Shown: positions 1 through 8,030 of the stretch, in pieces
How the letters are laid out: every line of letters begins with the position of its first letter
Position numbering within the stretch: position 1 is the stretch's first letter
From: Gammaproteobacteria bacterium
GTDB taxonomy: Bacteria; Gemmatimonadota; Gemmatimonadetes; Longimicrobiales; Gaopeijiaceae
Length of the DNA stretch: 38,429 bases
Reading direction: 5' to 3'
Assembly (NCBI GenBank): GCA_028821195.1
Contig: JAPPHB010000060.1
Span: 1 to 38,429, forward strand
Notes under the pieces: generated by a model
Database searches by the model: none
What the model was told of the DNA's origin: nothing
The model's input: only the letters and a program-made list of their open reading frames with translations
Position numbers and translations under genes: made by a program

Positions 1-130
1 AGGCCAGTCCGCCGGTCTGGTCCCGCGAGCACGCCGATGGCGCGGCTTACGAAGTTCGGCCTCGGGCTGCCGGGGACGGGCCATGTCGGGCGGCCTCATC
101 TGGTGGCGCGCGAAAGTGTCGTTTCGGGGT

Positions 131-157
131 CTGGGGGCTCCCCCAGCCAGAGTTTTT
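131..157 (+). terminator. Terminator-like hairpin
   Basis: A 7-bp perfect stem (ctggggg at 131-137 with cccccag at 140-146) is followed seven bases later by a run of five T at 153-157. This resembles a Rho-independent terminator for something read from the left edge. The loop is very tight, so the outer base pairs rather than the whole stem probably form. Confidence 0.4.
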
Positions 158-245
158 GTGAAACAAAATAACATCTGGCTCCTCCGAAACCCCGCAAACC
201 GCGGGGACCCCCTGCGCAAAAGCCCGGCACGACCGGCAGACGGCG

Positions 246-500
246 GATTTCCGGTCGGGATTCGGGCTCGGACACGACCGCCCGACGCTGCGCGCGGGCA
301 TCGAGTACGACGGCGAAGACGTTTCCCCGACCGCTGGGGCGAGCCTGACGTTCGGAAGGCGCGGCGGCGCGCGCTTCATCCTCCACCTCGGGGAGGCCTT
401 CGGCGGCACTCTGACGCTCTTCCAGATGGGCGGTTACATCTCGTTCTCAGCGCGAGACGCAGTGGCCGATCGCGGCCCCGGCACTCAGGCCGGATCTAAC
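246..500 (+). pseudogene. Fragment of a beta-strand-rich (outer-membrane-like) protein
   Basis: One frame reads as plausible protein from about 246 to 500, with alternating short beta-type stretches such as LRAGIEYDGEDVSPTAG, GARFILHLGEAF and LTLFQMGGYISFSARD. This is the texture of an outer-membrane barrel or beta-sandwich C-terminus. There is no start codon or ribosome site in frame; an in-frame stop lies at about 162, and past 500 the frame drifts into arginine- and proline-rich nonsense. I read it as the relic of a gene disrupted when the neighbouring integrase element arrived. No family is recognised, and it could be chance coding in GC-rich DNA. Confidence 0.28.
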
Positions 501-547
501 CGTCGGAGCGACGCACCGTTGGCCTTCCCGCACGGGACTGCTGGCTG

Positions 548-636
548 GGAGCGACCTCCCGTGGGGGGTTGGGATGGCCTGCACATCCCAACCCTCCCCC
601 GTGGCACGCCAAGCGTCCACGGTGGGGGGTCGCTCC
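548..636. other. Three-way-junction nucleic-acid structure
   Basis: The stretch folds into three nested helices with almost no unpaired bases. P1 pairs 548-560 with 624-636 (13 bp, one G-T). P2 pairs 563-576 with 584-597 (14 bp, one G-T) around a 7-base loop. P3 pairs 599-609 with 613-622 (10 bp, one bulged C at 605) around a 3-base loop. Only 561-562, 598 and 623 are unpaired at the junction. It is 350 bases upstream of the integrase. It could be a structured RNA, a folded single-strand recombination site, or a REP-like mobile repeat; the strand is undecided. Confidence 0.6.
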
Positions 637-751
637 GGTCACGGCCACCCGCGCCGGCACGGCACAGCCGCGCCTCCCGCTGCGGCACAAACGCACCCAC
701 AACAGCAACTTGCGGCATCGGCGGCGTGTCACATCCGACCGCGCTTCCCGT

Positions 752-777
752 GCACATCGACCCCGATGTCGATGTGC
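752..777. repeat. Perfect 10-bp hairpin
   Basis: GCACATCGAC at 752-761 and its exact reverse complement at 768-777 flank a 6-base loop. It lies between the three-way junction and the integrase gene, so it may be part of the integrase regulatory or attachment region. No T-tract follows, so it is unlikely to be a terminator. Confidence 0.5.
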
Positions 778-987
778 GTTTCCGGATCGGCAACGGGAAC
801 GTCGAAAACCGTCGTCCAATCACGGCCTCCAGCTCGAACATCGGCAAGCTCCGGGACAACGGCCGGAAGGCATCGCCGCCGACGAGGATCCACCGGCCCG
901 AGCGTCCGATCTGGCGGAGAAGACTGCTCTCCGCGACCTTTCGTTCGCGCAGATCGTGCAGTCCATCGAATCGAGAGGAATCGAACG

Positions 988-2148
988 ATGGCACGCACGA
1001 AACGAAGTCGGCGCTCTTACGGCGCCGGCGAATGGGGCCGGAACCGGGTGAGGGTGTTCCCCGATCCCAAGACCGGCATCTTCCAGATCGAGTGGCGCGA
1101 GAACGGGAGCAGGCTCACCCGGTCGCTGAAACACCGCGACTGGATGAGGGCGAAGAAAGAGGCGGACGAGTTCGCCGCGGGCTTCGTCGGCCCGGACCTG
1201 AACGGCAAGGCGGAAGCCGAGCCCGAGCCGCTCACGCTGGAGAGGCTGTTTGACATTTACGGTGAAGAGGTGACGCCCACCAAGGGTGGGAACAAGCGGC
1301 GTCACGACAGGGCCGCAATGCGGATGTTCCTCGGGTTTTTCGGCAGGGACCGAAGACCCGGAGCGCTTTCGCAACGCGACTGGGACCGCTTCATCCGAGC
1401 GCGGCGCGCGGGCCGGGTCGGCCTGAGCGGAGCGCCGGTGTCGAATCGCACCATCGCATACGACCTGAAGCTCCTGGTCGCAGTCTTCAACTGGGCCTCG
1501 AAATCGAGGGACGAGCAGGGCCGCTTGCTCTTGGAAGCGAGTCCGCTGAGAGGCCTGAAGACACCCACGGAAAAGAACCCGACGCGGGTGATCCTTTCCG
1601 AGGACGAGTACCAGGCGCTTCTGCAGGTGTCCCGCGACGTGGACTGGCGGTTCCATGTCGCCCTCGTGCTGGCGCACGAGACGGGACACCGCATCGGTGC
1701 CATCCGTCAGCTCCGGTGGTCGGACATCGACCTTGAGGCCGGAATGGTGCGGTGGCGCGCGGAACACGAGAAGACCGGCTACGAACACCGGACGCCGGTG
1801 ACCGCCGAGGCAGTCGCCGTCTTGGAGGAGGCACGAAGGAAGACCCTTGAGAGCGGGGACGCGCCGGTGCTGCCCGCGCCCAGGAGTCCTTCCAAGTGCG
1901 TGAGCGCCGAGCGGGTGCGCATCTGGTGGCACAGAGGCCAGACACGCGCGGGGCTGGAGCCGAAACGAGGCAGGGGTTGGCACTCGCTGAGGCGCAAGTT
2001 CGCGTCCGATCTCATGGATCAGCCGCTCAAGGTGCTCTGCCAACTCGGTGGCTGGAAGACGCCGCACACGGTTCTCGAGTGCTACCAGAGGGCCGACGAG
2101 GGACAGCTTCGGACGGCGCTGGACAACCGCCGGAGGGTTCGCGGCTGA
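988..2148 (+). CDS. Tyrosine recombinase / integrase
   Basis: This 386-residue protein is a phage- or island-type tyrosine recombinase that cuts and rejoins DNA through a covalent 3'-phosphotyrosine. The catalytic set is visible: Arg235 in HETGHRIGAIR, Lys262 after the beta hairpin, His332-x-x-Arg335 in WHSLRRKF, Trp356/His360 in GGWKTPH and nucleophile Tyr366 in ECYQR. Residues 80-175 form the SAM-like core-binding domain, and the first 75 residues resemble an arm-site or AP2-like DNA-binding segment. I chose the ATG at 988 because GAGAGGA lies 8 bases upstream; the frame stays open further up but reads as low-complexity nonsense. Its 3' end abuts the truncated DUF222-HNH gene, so it is probably the end gene of an integrated element extending left of the window. 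Confidence 0.9.
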   Translation: MARTKRSRRSYGAGEWGRNRVRVFPDPKTGIFQIEWRENGSRLTRSLKHRDWMRAKKEADEFAAGFVGPDLNGKAEAEPEPLTLERLFDIYGEEVTPTKGGNKRRHDRAAMRMFLGFFGRDRRPGALSQRDWDRFIRARRAGRVGLSGAPVSNRTIAYDLKLLVAVFNWASKSRDEQGRLLLEASPLRGLKTPTEKNPTRVILSEDEYQALLQVSRDVDWRFHVALVLAHETGHRIGAIRQLRWSDIDLEAGMVRWRAEHEKTGYEHRTPVTAEAVAVLEEARRKTLESGDAPVLPAPRSPSKCVSAERVRIWWHRGQTRAGLEPKRGRGWHSLRRKFASDLMDQPLKVLCQLGGWKTPHTVLECYQRADEGQLRTALDNRRRVRG

Positions 2149-2156
2149 GATCCGAA

Positions 2157-2179
2157 TTGGCGGGAGTCAGTTGGCGGGA
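2157..2179. repeat. Direct repeat TTGGCGGGA x2 after the integrase
   Basis: TTGGCGGGA occurs at 2157-2165 and again at 2171-2179, 14 bp apart, immediately after the integrase stop and overlapping the end of the opposing HNH reading frame. Iterated short sites next to an integrase are typical of arm-type binding sites flanking an attachment core, but the core itself is not identified. Confidence 0.4.
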
Positions 2180-3666
2180 ATTCGGCCAGTCAGAATTGTA
2201 AGGTCAATCCCCGCAACAGGATGCGAAACGACACGCGCCCGCCGGCAGAGCAACACTGTGTTCCCGAGGCTCGTTTCGCCCCCGTCGGCCCAGTGTTTCA
2301 CGTGATGCGCCTCGGTGAATCTGCAGCCACATCCGGGGAACCGGCATCCCCGGTCGCGCTCCTCCAGCGCCCGCCGGATGTGCGGTGGAATCGTGCGCGT
2401 CCTCCGGCCCACGCTCAGCATCGACCCGTCCTTCGCGTGGACCATCGCCACCACCGCGGCATCGCACGCCATGCGCCGCGACGTCTCCGCGGAAACTCGG
2501 ATCCCGTCCAGATCCGAGCGTCCCGGCTCGCCCTCGGCTGCGAGCGTCGCAGCGTCGCAGTGGACCATGACCTGGTAGCGCTCGGCACGGGTGCCGGACT
2601 CGGCGCGGGGCCGAGTCGGCAGCTCGGGTTCACCGGGGCCGCCACCCGATTCACCCCGGCTTTCCGTCGCGAGCGCATCCGAGTCCCCGCGGGAGTCGCG
2701 CGACTCGCCGCCGCCGAACCCAGCCGCCAGCGCCCGCTCCGCGAGCAGCCCCACGGCGTCCGCCCGCCGCTGCTTCGGTTCGGGGCGCGGGTCCGTCTTC
2801 TCGATTCGCGGATCGCGCGCCTTCGCCCCCGGGCGAGCATCGTTCGCCCCGCCCTCGACCCGGAACAGCGCATCCGACGCCGCCTCGACCGCCCGCATCC
2901 GCACCGCTCCGACCTCGGGCTCGAGACGCCCCTTCACCACGTACATCCCGTCGCCGTCCACGAAGACCGAGAACGCCCGGCTGCGGTGCCGGGCCTGCTC
3001 GGCCGTCAGCTCCTCGTCGCGCGACAGCTTCTTCCACATGCGCACCATCTGCTCCAGGTTCGCCGCCGAGCCCGCTCGCGCGAACTCGAGCAGCTTCGCC
3101 TCGCTCTCGGGCGTGGCCACGCGCGTCAGCGCCCGCACCTTCGCGTACGAGATGCTGCCTTCCCGCAGCGCGCCGGCGGTCTGCGGCAGGTTCTCCAGTG
3201 CCCGGGCGGCGCGCACCCGCTCGCGCGCCGGTCCGATCTTGATGCCGATCTTCCAGGCCAGCCACTCGGCGCAGGACCCGAAGCCGTCCTTCCAGCCGCC
3301 CCGGCGATCGAAGTCGGCGATGAGGGTCATCATCTGCGCTTCCGCGGCGTTGATGCCGGCGGCCAGCTCGGCGATGCGGTCACCCAGCCTGGCGAGGTCG
3401 TCCTCCGGCTTGCCGGCCTCGGAAGGGGATGGGGCAGAGACGGGTTCGGGACGTGGGGGCACCGGGATGGCATCGGGGGACGCGGGTCGAGCGCCGGAAC
3501 CGGGGGGCGCGGAGCCTGCGTCGCGAGCCACGACTCCGGTGCTCGCGCGTCCGGGCAACGGAATCGCATCGGTGGCAGGTCGGTCACCGTTCGGTTCCCG
3601 TACCACTCCGGGCCACGGGGAGAGCTTGCGGTGGATGTCGTAGAGAACGTCCGGGGATGCGATCAT
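2167..3666 (-). CDS. DUF222 / 13E12-type HNH endonuclease, altered C-terminus
   Basis: About 499 residues. The N-terminal half is the helical DUF222 (13E12 repeat) domain; the C-terminus carries an HNH zinc-finger nuclease module reading CRFPGCGCRFTEAHHVKHWA, then a Gly-Gly/Asn segment and LLCRR. In this family LLCRR is normally followed by HHR-x-VHE, supplying the last catalytic and zinc-shaping histidines. Here it is replaced by ARVVSHPVAG and a short unrelated tail, so the active site is probably damaged. The change falls about 100 bp from the integrase stop, which suggests the gene's 3' end was replaced when the element inserted or rearranged. I chose the ATG at 3666 because GGGAG lies 5 bases upstream; an ATG at 3669 is adjacent and one at 3693 lacks a site. 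Residues 30-90 are a Pro/Gly-rich linker. Confidence 0.8.
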   Translation of the reverse strand: MIASPDVLYDIHRKLSPWPGVVREPNGDRPATDAIPLPGRASTGVVARDAGSAPPGSGARPASPDAIPVPPRPEPVSAPSPSEAGKPEDDLARLGDRIAELAAGINAAEAQMMTLIADFDRRGGWKDGFGSCAEWLAWKIGIKIGPARERVRAARALENLPQTAGALREGSISYAKVRALTRVATPESEAKLLEFARAGSAANLEQMVRMWKKLSRDEELTAEQARHRSRAFSVFVDGDGMYVVKGRLEPEVGAVRMRAVEAASDALFRVEGGANDARPGAKARDPRIEKTDPRPEPKQRRADAVGLLAERALAAGFGGGESRDSRGDSDALATESRGESGGGPGEPELPTRPRAESGTRAERYQVMVHCDAATLAAEGEPGRSDLDGIRVSAETSRRMACDAAVVAMVHAKDGSMLSVGRRTRTIPPHIRRALEERDRGCRFPGCGCRFTEAHHVKHWADGGETSLGNTVLLCRRARVVSHPVAGIDLTILTGRIPAN

Positions 3667-3880
3667 CATTTCTCCCAACGTGCGATTGTACAATGACTTA
3701 CGTACAAATATAACGCCACCGAAATCGGCCTTTCAGGATGCCCTGTAGTCGCCGAAGTGGCGGCGGGAGACCTTCGGAGGAGGAATGGGGCTGCGAAGGC
3801 TGTCAGCGAGCCTGTGAGAGCCCTTGGCGGGCAGGAGAATCCGCGACGTCGGACTCGCCCAAGTCGCGCGCTCCAAAGTT

Positions 3881-4086
3881 GTCAATGGCAGTTTGGGACT
3901 CCGCCATGTGAATTCGGGACGGCCGAGTGCTGGTTTCCCCGGCGCCAGGAGCACGGAATCAGGTCAATGGCAGTTTGGGACGCACTGATGTGAATTCGGG
4001 ACAGCCGCGCGCTCATCCCCGGTGTCAGGAACGCCGAACCAAGGTCTATGGCGGATAGACGCTCGCATGCGAATTCGGACAGGCCG
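3881..4086. repeat. Three ~44-bp direct repeats at ~82-bp spacing
   Basis: Copies begin at 3881, 3963 and 4044. The first two share GTCAATGGCAGTTTGGGAC, then about 8 variable bases, then TGTGAATTCGGGAC and GCCG; the third is degenerate (GTCTATGGC ... GCGAATTCGGACAGGCCG). The 82- and 81-bp spacing is regular, while the ~38 bp between copies is not conserved. The region (3670-4202) otherwise holds no convincing gene. IS21-type insertion sequences carry iterated internal repeats near their ends, so this may be an IS relic; no transposase remains. Confidence 0.6.
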
Positions 4087-4202
4087 GCGCGGTCGACCCG
4101 GAGCGACGCGCTGCGAATCCGGCTCAGAGAATGTGGGGGACTACGAGGATGTGGGACTCGGAGGATACCGTGCGCACCTGCGTTTCCCGCGGGAACGTTT
4201 CC

Positions 4203-4949
4203 TCAGGCCGCGGCGCCCGCTCGGCGCCCGAACTTTCTCCGGTACCTCCGGGTCCAGATGACGATCGCCGGAACGCCGACGACCGTCGGGAGGATCCAGG
4301 GGACGATGGCGAGCGGGCCCTCGATCTCGTAGGCCCACAGCCGCTGTGCCCCGAAGACGATGAAGGCGGTGTGGAAGGCGATGCCGGCACCGAGCATCGA
4401 GGCCATGTGGCTGTAGAACCAGCCCATCCGCTGACCGCCCGGATCGCGCATTAGGCGCAGCATGCGCCGCCCCGTAAAGAGGCCGATGGGGCTCATCCCC
4501 AGCAAAACCGGCGACACTTCGGACCACACCGTCAGCCCGAACCCGACGGCGATGACGCTCCCGGAGATCGACGCCCAAGCCAGCGCCTCGTGCGCTGGGG
4601 TACGCAGTTTCTCCGGTGCTCTGCGGGTCGTCAGCACGCGCATTCCCTGCCGCACCATGACGAAGGTCACCACCCCCAGATAGCCGAGCAGGACGGCGAA
4701 CCCGTAGGACCCGGGTTGCTCCGCAACGCCGATGCCCTGGACTCGATAGGACACGATCCGGCCCACCGCCGCGGTGACCGCCGACAACGTTACTACATAC
4801 GCGCACGAGGCATAGACGCGGCCCGCTCTCACATGCGCCCGCCCCCCCTTTCGGGCGAACACCGGGATCCAGAAGGCCGTCAGCCCGATGAAGCCGGCCA
4901 CCACATGAACCAGAAGGAGGGCATCGAAAAGCAGGTTGAAGACGGTCAT
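4203..4949 (-). CDS. DUF2306-like integral membrane protein
   Basis: This 248-residue polytopic inner-membrane protein has about seven hydrophobic segments. The N-terminal LLLVHVVAGFIGLTAFWIPV followed by RKGGRAHVRAGRVYASC matches the DUF2306 pattern of a first helix with His, a basic KGGxxHxxxGR motif and a second helix. Function is unknown for the family. Its ATG at 4949 overlaps the TGA of the PadR gene (ATGA), so the two are translationally coupled and almost certainly co-transcribed. PadR regulators often control a membrane protein or transporter encoded beside them, which fits. An upstream in-frame extension would lie wholly inside the PadR gene and is repetitive Arg/Gly, so it was discarded. 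Confidence 0.75.
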   Translation of the reverse strand: MTVFNLLFDALLLVHVVAGFIGLTAFWIPVFARKGGRAHVRAGRVYASCAYVVTLSAVTAAVGRIVSYRVQGIGVAEQPGSYGFAVLLGYLGVVTFVMVRQGMRVLTTRRAPEKLRTPAHEALAWASISGSVIAVGFGLTVWSEVSPVLLGMSPIGLFTGRRMLRLMRDPGGQRMGWFYSHMASMLGAGIAFHTAFIVFGAQRLWAYEIEGPLAIVPWILPTVVGVPAIVIWTRRYRRKFGRRAGAAA

Positions 4950-5707
4950 GAGAGGCTCTCCCGATCGCCAGACGCGGTCTCCGCCACGCCAGACACGGCT
5001 TCCGGCACACCGGCCACGGTTTCCCGCACACCAGACACGGTCTCCGGCACGCCGGCCCGGGCCTCCTCGCCGACTACAGCCTCCGACGCGCGCGGGTGAC
5101 TTGCGGCCGCCGGCTGGCCCAGCGCGGGCCCGGCTGCCGCCTCCCCCCCGGACCGGGCCGCCAGCCGTCGCTCGATCACCGCCAGGGTCTCGTCGCACCA
5201 CGTCACCTTCGACCCGATGGAGTGGATGCCCATTCGAAGCGTTGCAAAGCGGTGGAACCCGGCGTCGCCGTAGCGCTCCGGGTCGCCGTGGGTGGCAATC
5301 ACGTCCCGCTCAAGCGACCGGAGTTGCTCCAGCCAGCGGACCAGGTGGTCCCGCAGCTCCATCATGAAGGCGCGCGTCTCGCGGAGGTCGCCGACCGCGT
5401 CCATGAAGTAGAGCTGGGCCAGGTATGCGAACCGCTCTGTGCCGACCGCGGGGCCGCCGCGCAGCCAGCGCTCCAGCTCCTCCCGGCCCCCGTCCGTCAG
5501 CGAGTAGACCTTGCGGTTCGGTCCCCTTGACGATGGCTCGACCCGGCTCTGGAGCATGCGGCGCTGCTCGAGGCGCTTCAGGGCCGGGTAGATCTGGCTG
5601 AGCTCGGCGGACCAGAAGTGCCGGATGCGCTCGCTGAAGGTGCTCTTGAGGTCGTACCCGGTGGCCGGGTCGCGCAGCAGGCCGAGGAGGATGTGATCGA
5701 GGCTCAT
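4946..5707 (-). CDS. PadR-family transcriptional regulator
   Basis: 253 residues from the ATG at 5707. The N-terminus (MSLDHILLGLLRDPATGYDL, then WSAELSQIYPALKRLEQRRM and GRPxR-type wing VYSLTDGGREELERWL) is the PadR winged helix. Residues about 95-185 form the helical Vir/AphA-like dimerisation domain. The last ~45 residues are unusual: a 7-residue tandem repeat of the type VPETVSG, encoded by 21-bp DNA repeats at about 4969-5054. A start at 5761 is possible, but it would sit on the edge of the operator; 5707 matches the family N-terminus. PadR proteins are usually ligand-responsive repressors that also control their own operon. Confidence 0.85.
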   Translation of the reverse strand: MSLDHILLGLLRDPATGYDLKSTFSERIRHFWSAELSQIYPALKRLEQRRMLQSRVEPSSRGPNRKVYSLTDGGREELERWLRGGPAVGTERFAYLAQLYFMDAVGDLRETRAFMMELRDHLVRWLEQLRSLERDVIATHGDPERYGDAGFHRFATLRMGIHSIGSKVTWCDETLAVIERRLAARSGGEAAAGPALGQPAAASHPRASEAVVGEEARAGVPETVSGVRETVAGVPEAVSGVAETASGDRESLS

Positions 5708-5760
5708 GATGGCGACAGCTCGCGGTTGAGGAGCCTGCCGCAGAGAACGGCGCCGGCTCA

Positions 5761-5807
5761 TGCTATATCAATGTCGATATACCTACTATATCGATGTTGT
5801 CATAGCA
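5761..5807. promoter_or_regulatory. Likely PadR operator (inverted repeat)
   Basis: Two 21-bp arms (5761-5781 and 5787-5807) form an inverted repeat with 17 of 21 positions matching, separated by CCTAC. Each arm runs from TGCTAT outside to TCGATATA or TATATCGA inside. It is an AT-rich island in GC-rich DNA, 54 bp upstream of the PadR start and 130 bp before the divergent PQQ dehydrogenase. It is therefore well placed to regulate the padR operon and perhaps the dehydrogenase. Confidence 0.75.
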
Positions 5808-5936
5808 CGTCAAGGGCCACGCTCCGAGGACGGCGGACGGCGACAGCTCGTTCAGCCTCCGCCCGCTACTGGCGCGCACGCCATCGGATACCGAATTTGC
5901 GAGGGTTGACCGACGTACGTCCCTCTGGAGGAAGCC

Positions 5937-7973
5937 ATGTCATCGACTCAACGAGGAAGCTTCGGGCCCGGCCTGGTCCTGGCGGCGCTGCTTGCGCTGG
6001 CGACAGCCATCCCCGCGCACGCGCAGGAGCGCGGCAACCCCGACGGCGAATGGCGTTTCCAGAGTGCCGACTCCTGGGGCACGCGCTTCTCGCCGGTCGA
6101 TCAGATCAATGCCGCCAACTTCGGTGACCTGGAGGTGGCCTGGGTGTGGCGGGCCGACAACTACGGGCCCGAGGTCGACCCGCAGATGAAGTCGACCCCG
6201 ACCTACATCGACGGCATCCTGTACACGGTGGCGGGACAGCGCCGCACCGTGGCGGCCATCGATCCCGCGACCGGCGAGACCATCTGGACCTACCGCGAGC
6301 CCAACACGACGCGCTGGGAGCGGTCGATGCGCCAGAACTACGGCAAGGGCGTGGCGTACGGTGAGATCGACGGCCGGGGCGTCATCTACTACACCTCTCC
6401 GGGGTTTTTCCTGCACGCGCTGGACGCGAAGACCGGCCGGCATCTGGAGGGATTCGGCGACCCGGTGCCGATCGAGGACTTCCCCGCGACCGGTGTCGTC
6501 GATCTGCTGGTGCCGCTGCTCGAGGGCTGGGGACCGTGGGAGGCGTACGAGGGCGAATACGATGCCGACTACGGGATCCCGCGCGAACTCGGCTTCATCA
6601 CGACCTCCTCGCCGCCCATCGTGGTGAACAACACCGTGGTGGTGGGCAACTCGGCGGAGCAGGGCTACAACCAGACCCGCATCGAAAACGTGCCCGGCGA
6701 CATCCTCGCCTTCGACACTCGCACGGGCGATCACAAGTGGAAGTTCCACGTGATCCCGCGCCCCGGCGAGTTCGGCCACGACACGTGGGAGAACGACGCC
6801 TGGATGTACACCGGGGACGTGTCCTCGTGGGCGCCCATGTCGGCCGACCAGGAGCGGGGCATCGTCTACATCCCGACCAACCCGCCGACGATCGACTACT
6901 TCGGCGGCTTCCGGCCCGGCGACAACCTCTACGGCACCAGCGTGATCGCTCTCAACGCGGAGAGCGGCGAGCGGGAGTGGCACTTCCAGACCGTGCACAA
7001 CGACCAGTGGAACTACGACCTCCCCAACGTGCCCATCATCGTGGACCTCGAGGTGGACGGGGAGGCGGTTCCGGCGGTGATCCAGACGTCGAAGACCGGC
7101 CAGATCTTCACCTTCAACCGCGAGACCGGCGAGCCCGTGTGGCCGATCGAGGAGCGGGACGTGGTGCAGACCGTGGTGCCGGGCAACTGGACCGCCAACA
7201 CGCAGCCGCACGTGACCCGGCCCGAGCCCATGGAGCCCTTCGGGTTGGCCGAGGACCAGGTGATCGACTTCACGCCGGAGCTGCGCGCGGAGGCGCTCGA
7301 GGTGCTGAGCCGGTACCGCGTGGGCGGGCCCTTCATGCCCCGGCTCTATCCGGATCACAACGAGGACATACTGGACAACATCCGCTGCTACGGGGGCCTG
7401 AACATCACCCACCCCGCGACGCTCGATCCGACCACGGGCATCCTCTACGCCGCGAGCTCGCGCAACTGCAGCGGCGGCATGGTGATGCAGGGGATCGACG
7501 CCGACGAGCCGGACAATCCCCGCACCACCGGGACGACCATCTCGCAGTGGGTGGCGGGCCGTGGGGGCGCGCTGCCGCGGGTGCAGGGGCTGCCGATTCC
7601 GAAGCCGCCTTACAGCCGCATCTCCGCCTACGACATGAACACCGGCGAGCGGCTCTGGTGGATTCCGGTGGGTGACGCGCCCGAGGCGGTGGCGAACCAT
7701 GCGGCGACCCGGGGCGTGGACCTGTCGCGCGCCGGGAGCGGAGCCAGCTCGATCCAGATCGTCGCCGGGAATCTGCTGCTGGCGACCGAAGGAGCGCGCG
7801 GGCCGGCGGTGCTCAACGCCTTCGACAAGCGGACCGGCGAGTTCGTTGGCGAGGTCGAGATGCCCGGCGCGGGCCAGTACGGGATGATGACGTACAGCCA
7901 CGAAGGCCGGCAGCACGTCGTGGTGCAGGTGGGCGCTCCCGGCCGGCTGGTGGCGCTGAGGTTGCCGATGTAG
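5937..7973 (+). CDS. PQQ-dependent periplasmic dehydrogenase
   Basis: 678 residues beginning with a Sec signal peptide (hydrophobic LVLAALLALATAIPAHA, cleavage near residue 28). The rest is an eight-bladed quinoprotein propeller. Tryptophan-docking repeats recur (GETIWTYREPN, GDHKWKFHVIP, GEREWHFQT, GERLWWIPVGD), and blades such as AIDPATGETIW, AFDTRTGDHKW and ALNAESGEREW are typical of PQQ alcohol/glucose dehydrogenases. The segment TVHNDQWNYDLPNVP matches the conserved HxDxWDxD region of the type I enzymes. There is no CxxCH, so no fused cytochrome c; electrons would pass to a separate carrier. The substrate (alcohol, aldose or polyol) cannot be told. GGAGG lies about 7 bases before the ATG. 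Confidence 0.88.
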   Translation: MSSTQRGSFGPGLVLAALLALATAIPAHAQERGNPDGEWRFQSADSWGTRFSPVDQINAANFGDLEVAWVWRADNYGPEVDPQMKSTPTYIDGILYTVAGQRRTVAAIDPATGETIWTYREPNTTRWERSMRQNYGKGVAYGEIDGRGVIYYTSPGFFLHALDAKTGRHLEGFGDPVPIEDFPATGVVDLLVPLLEGWGPWEAYEGEYDADYGIPRELGFITTSSPPIVVNNTVVVGNSAEQGYNQTRIENVPGDILAFDTRTGDHKWKFHVIPRPGEFGHDTWENDAWMYTGDVSSWAPMSADQERGIVYIPTNPPTIDYFGGFRPGDNLYGTSVIALNAESGEREWHFQTVHNDQWNYDLPNVPIIVDLEVDGEAVPAVIQTSKTGQIFTFNRETGEPVWPIEERDVVQTVVPGNWTANTQPHVTRPEPMEPFGLAEDQVIDFTPELRAEALEVLSRYRVGGPFMPRLYPDHNEDILDNIRCYGGLNITHPATLDPTTGILYAASSRNCSGGMVMQGIDADEPDNPRTTGTTISQWVAGRGGALPRVQGLPIPKPPYSRISAYDMNTGERLWWIPVGDAPEAVANHAATRGVDLSRAGSGASSIQIVAGNLLLATEGARGPAVLNAFDKRTGEFVGEVEMPGAGQYGMMTYSHEGRQHVVVQVGAPGRLVALRLPM

Positions 7974-8030
7974 GGGAAGGCCTGCGAGGCCGGGCGCCCG
8001 GATGCGGGAATGCCCGTTCGCAGCGGTGAC

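Noticed and set aside
574..987. In-frame upstream extension of the left integrase to 574
   Set aside because: The added 138 residues are Pro/Arg/Ser-rich with no family similarity and cover part of the folded element; a good ribosome site marks 988.
3881..4086. CRISPR array
   Set aside because: Only three copies, internally variable and decaying, with no cas genes nearby.
5940..7916. Long minus-strand frame opposite the PQQ dehydrogenase
   Set aside because: Composition is His/Arg/Val-rich shadow; the plus frame has signal peptide and propeller motifs.
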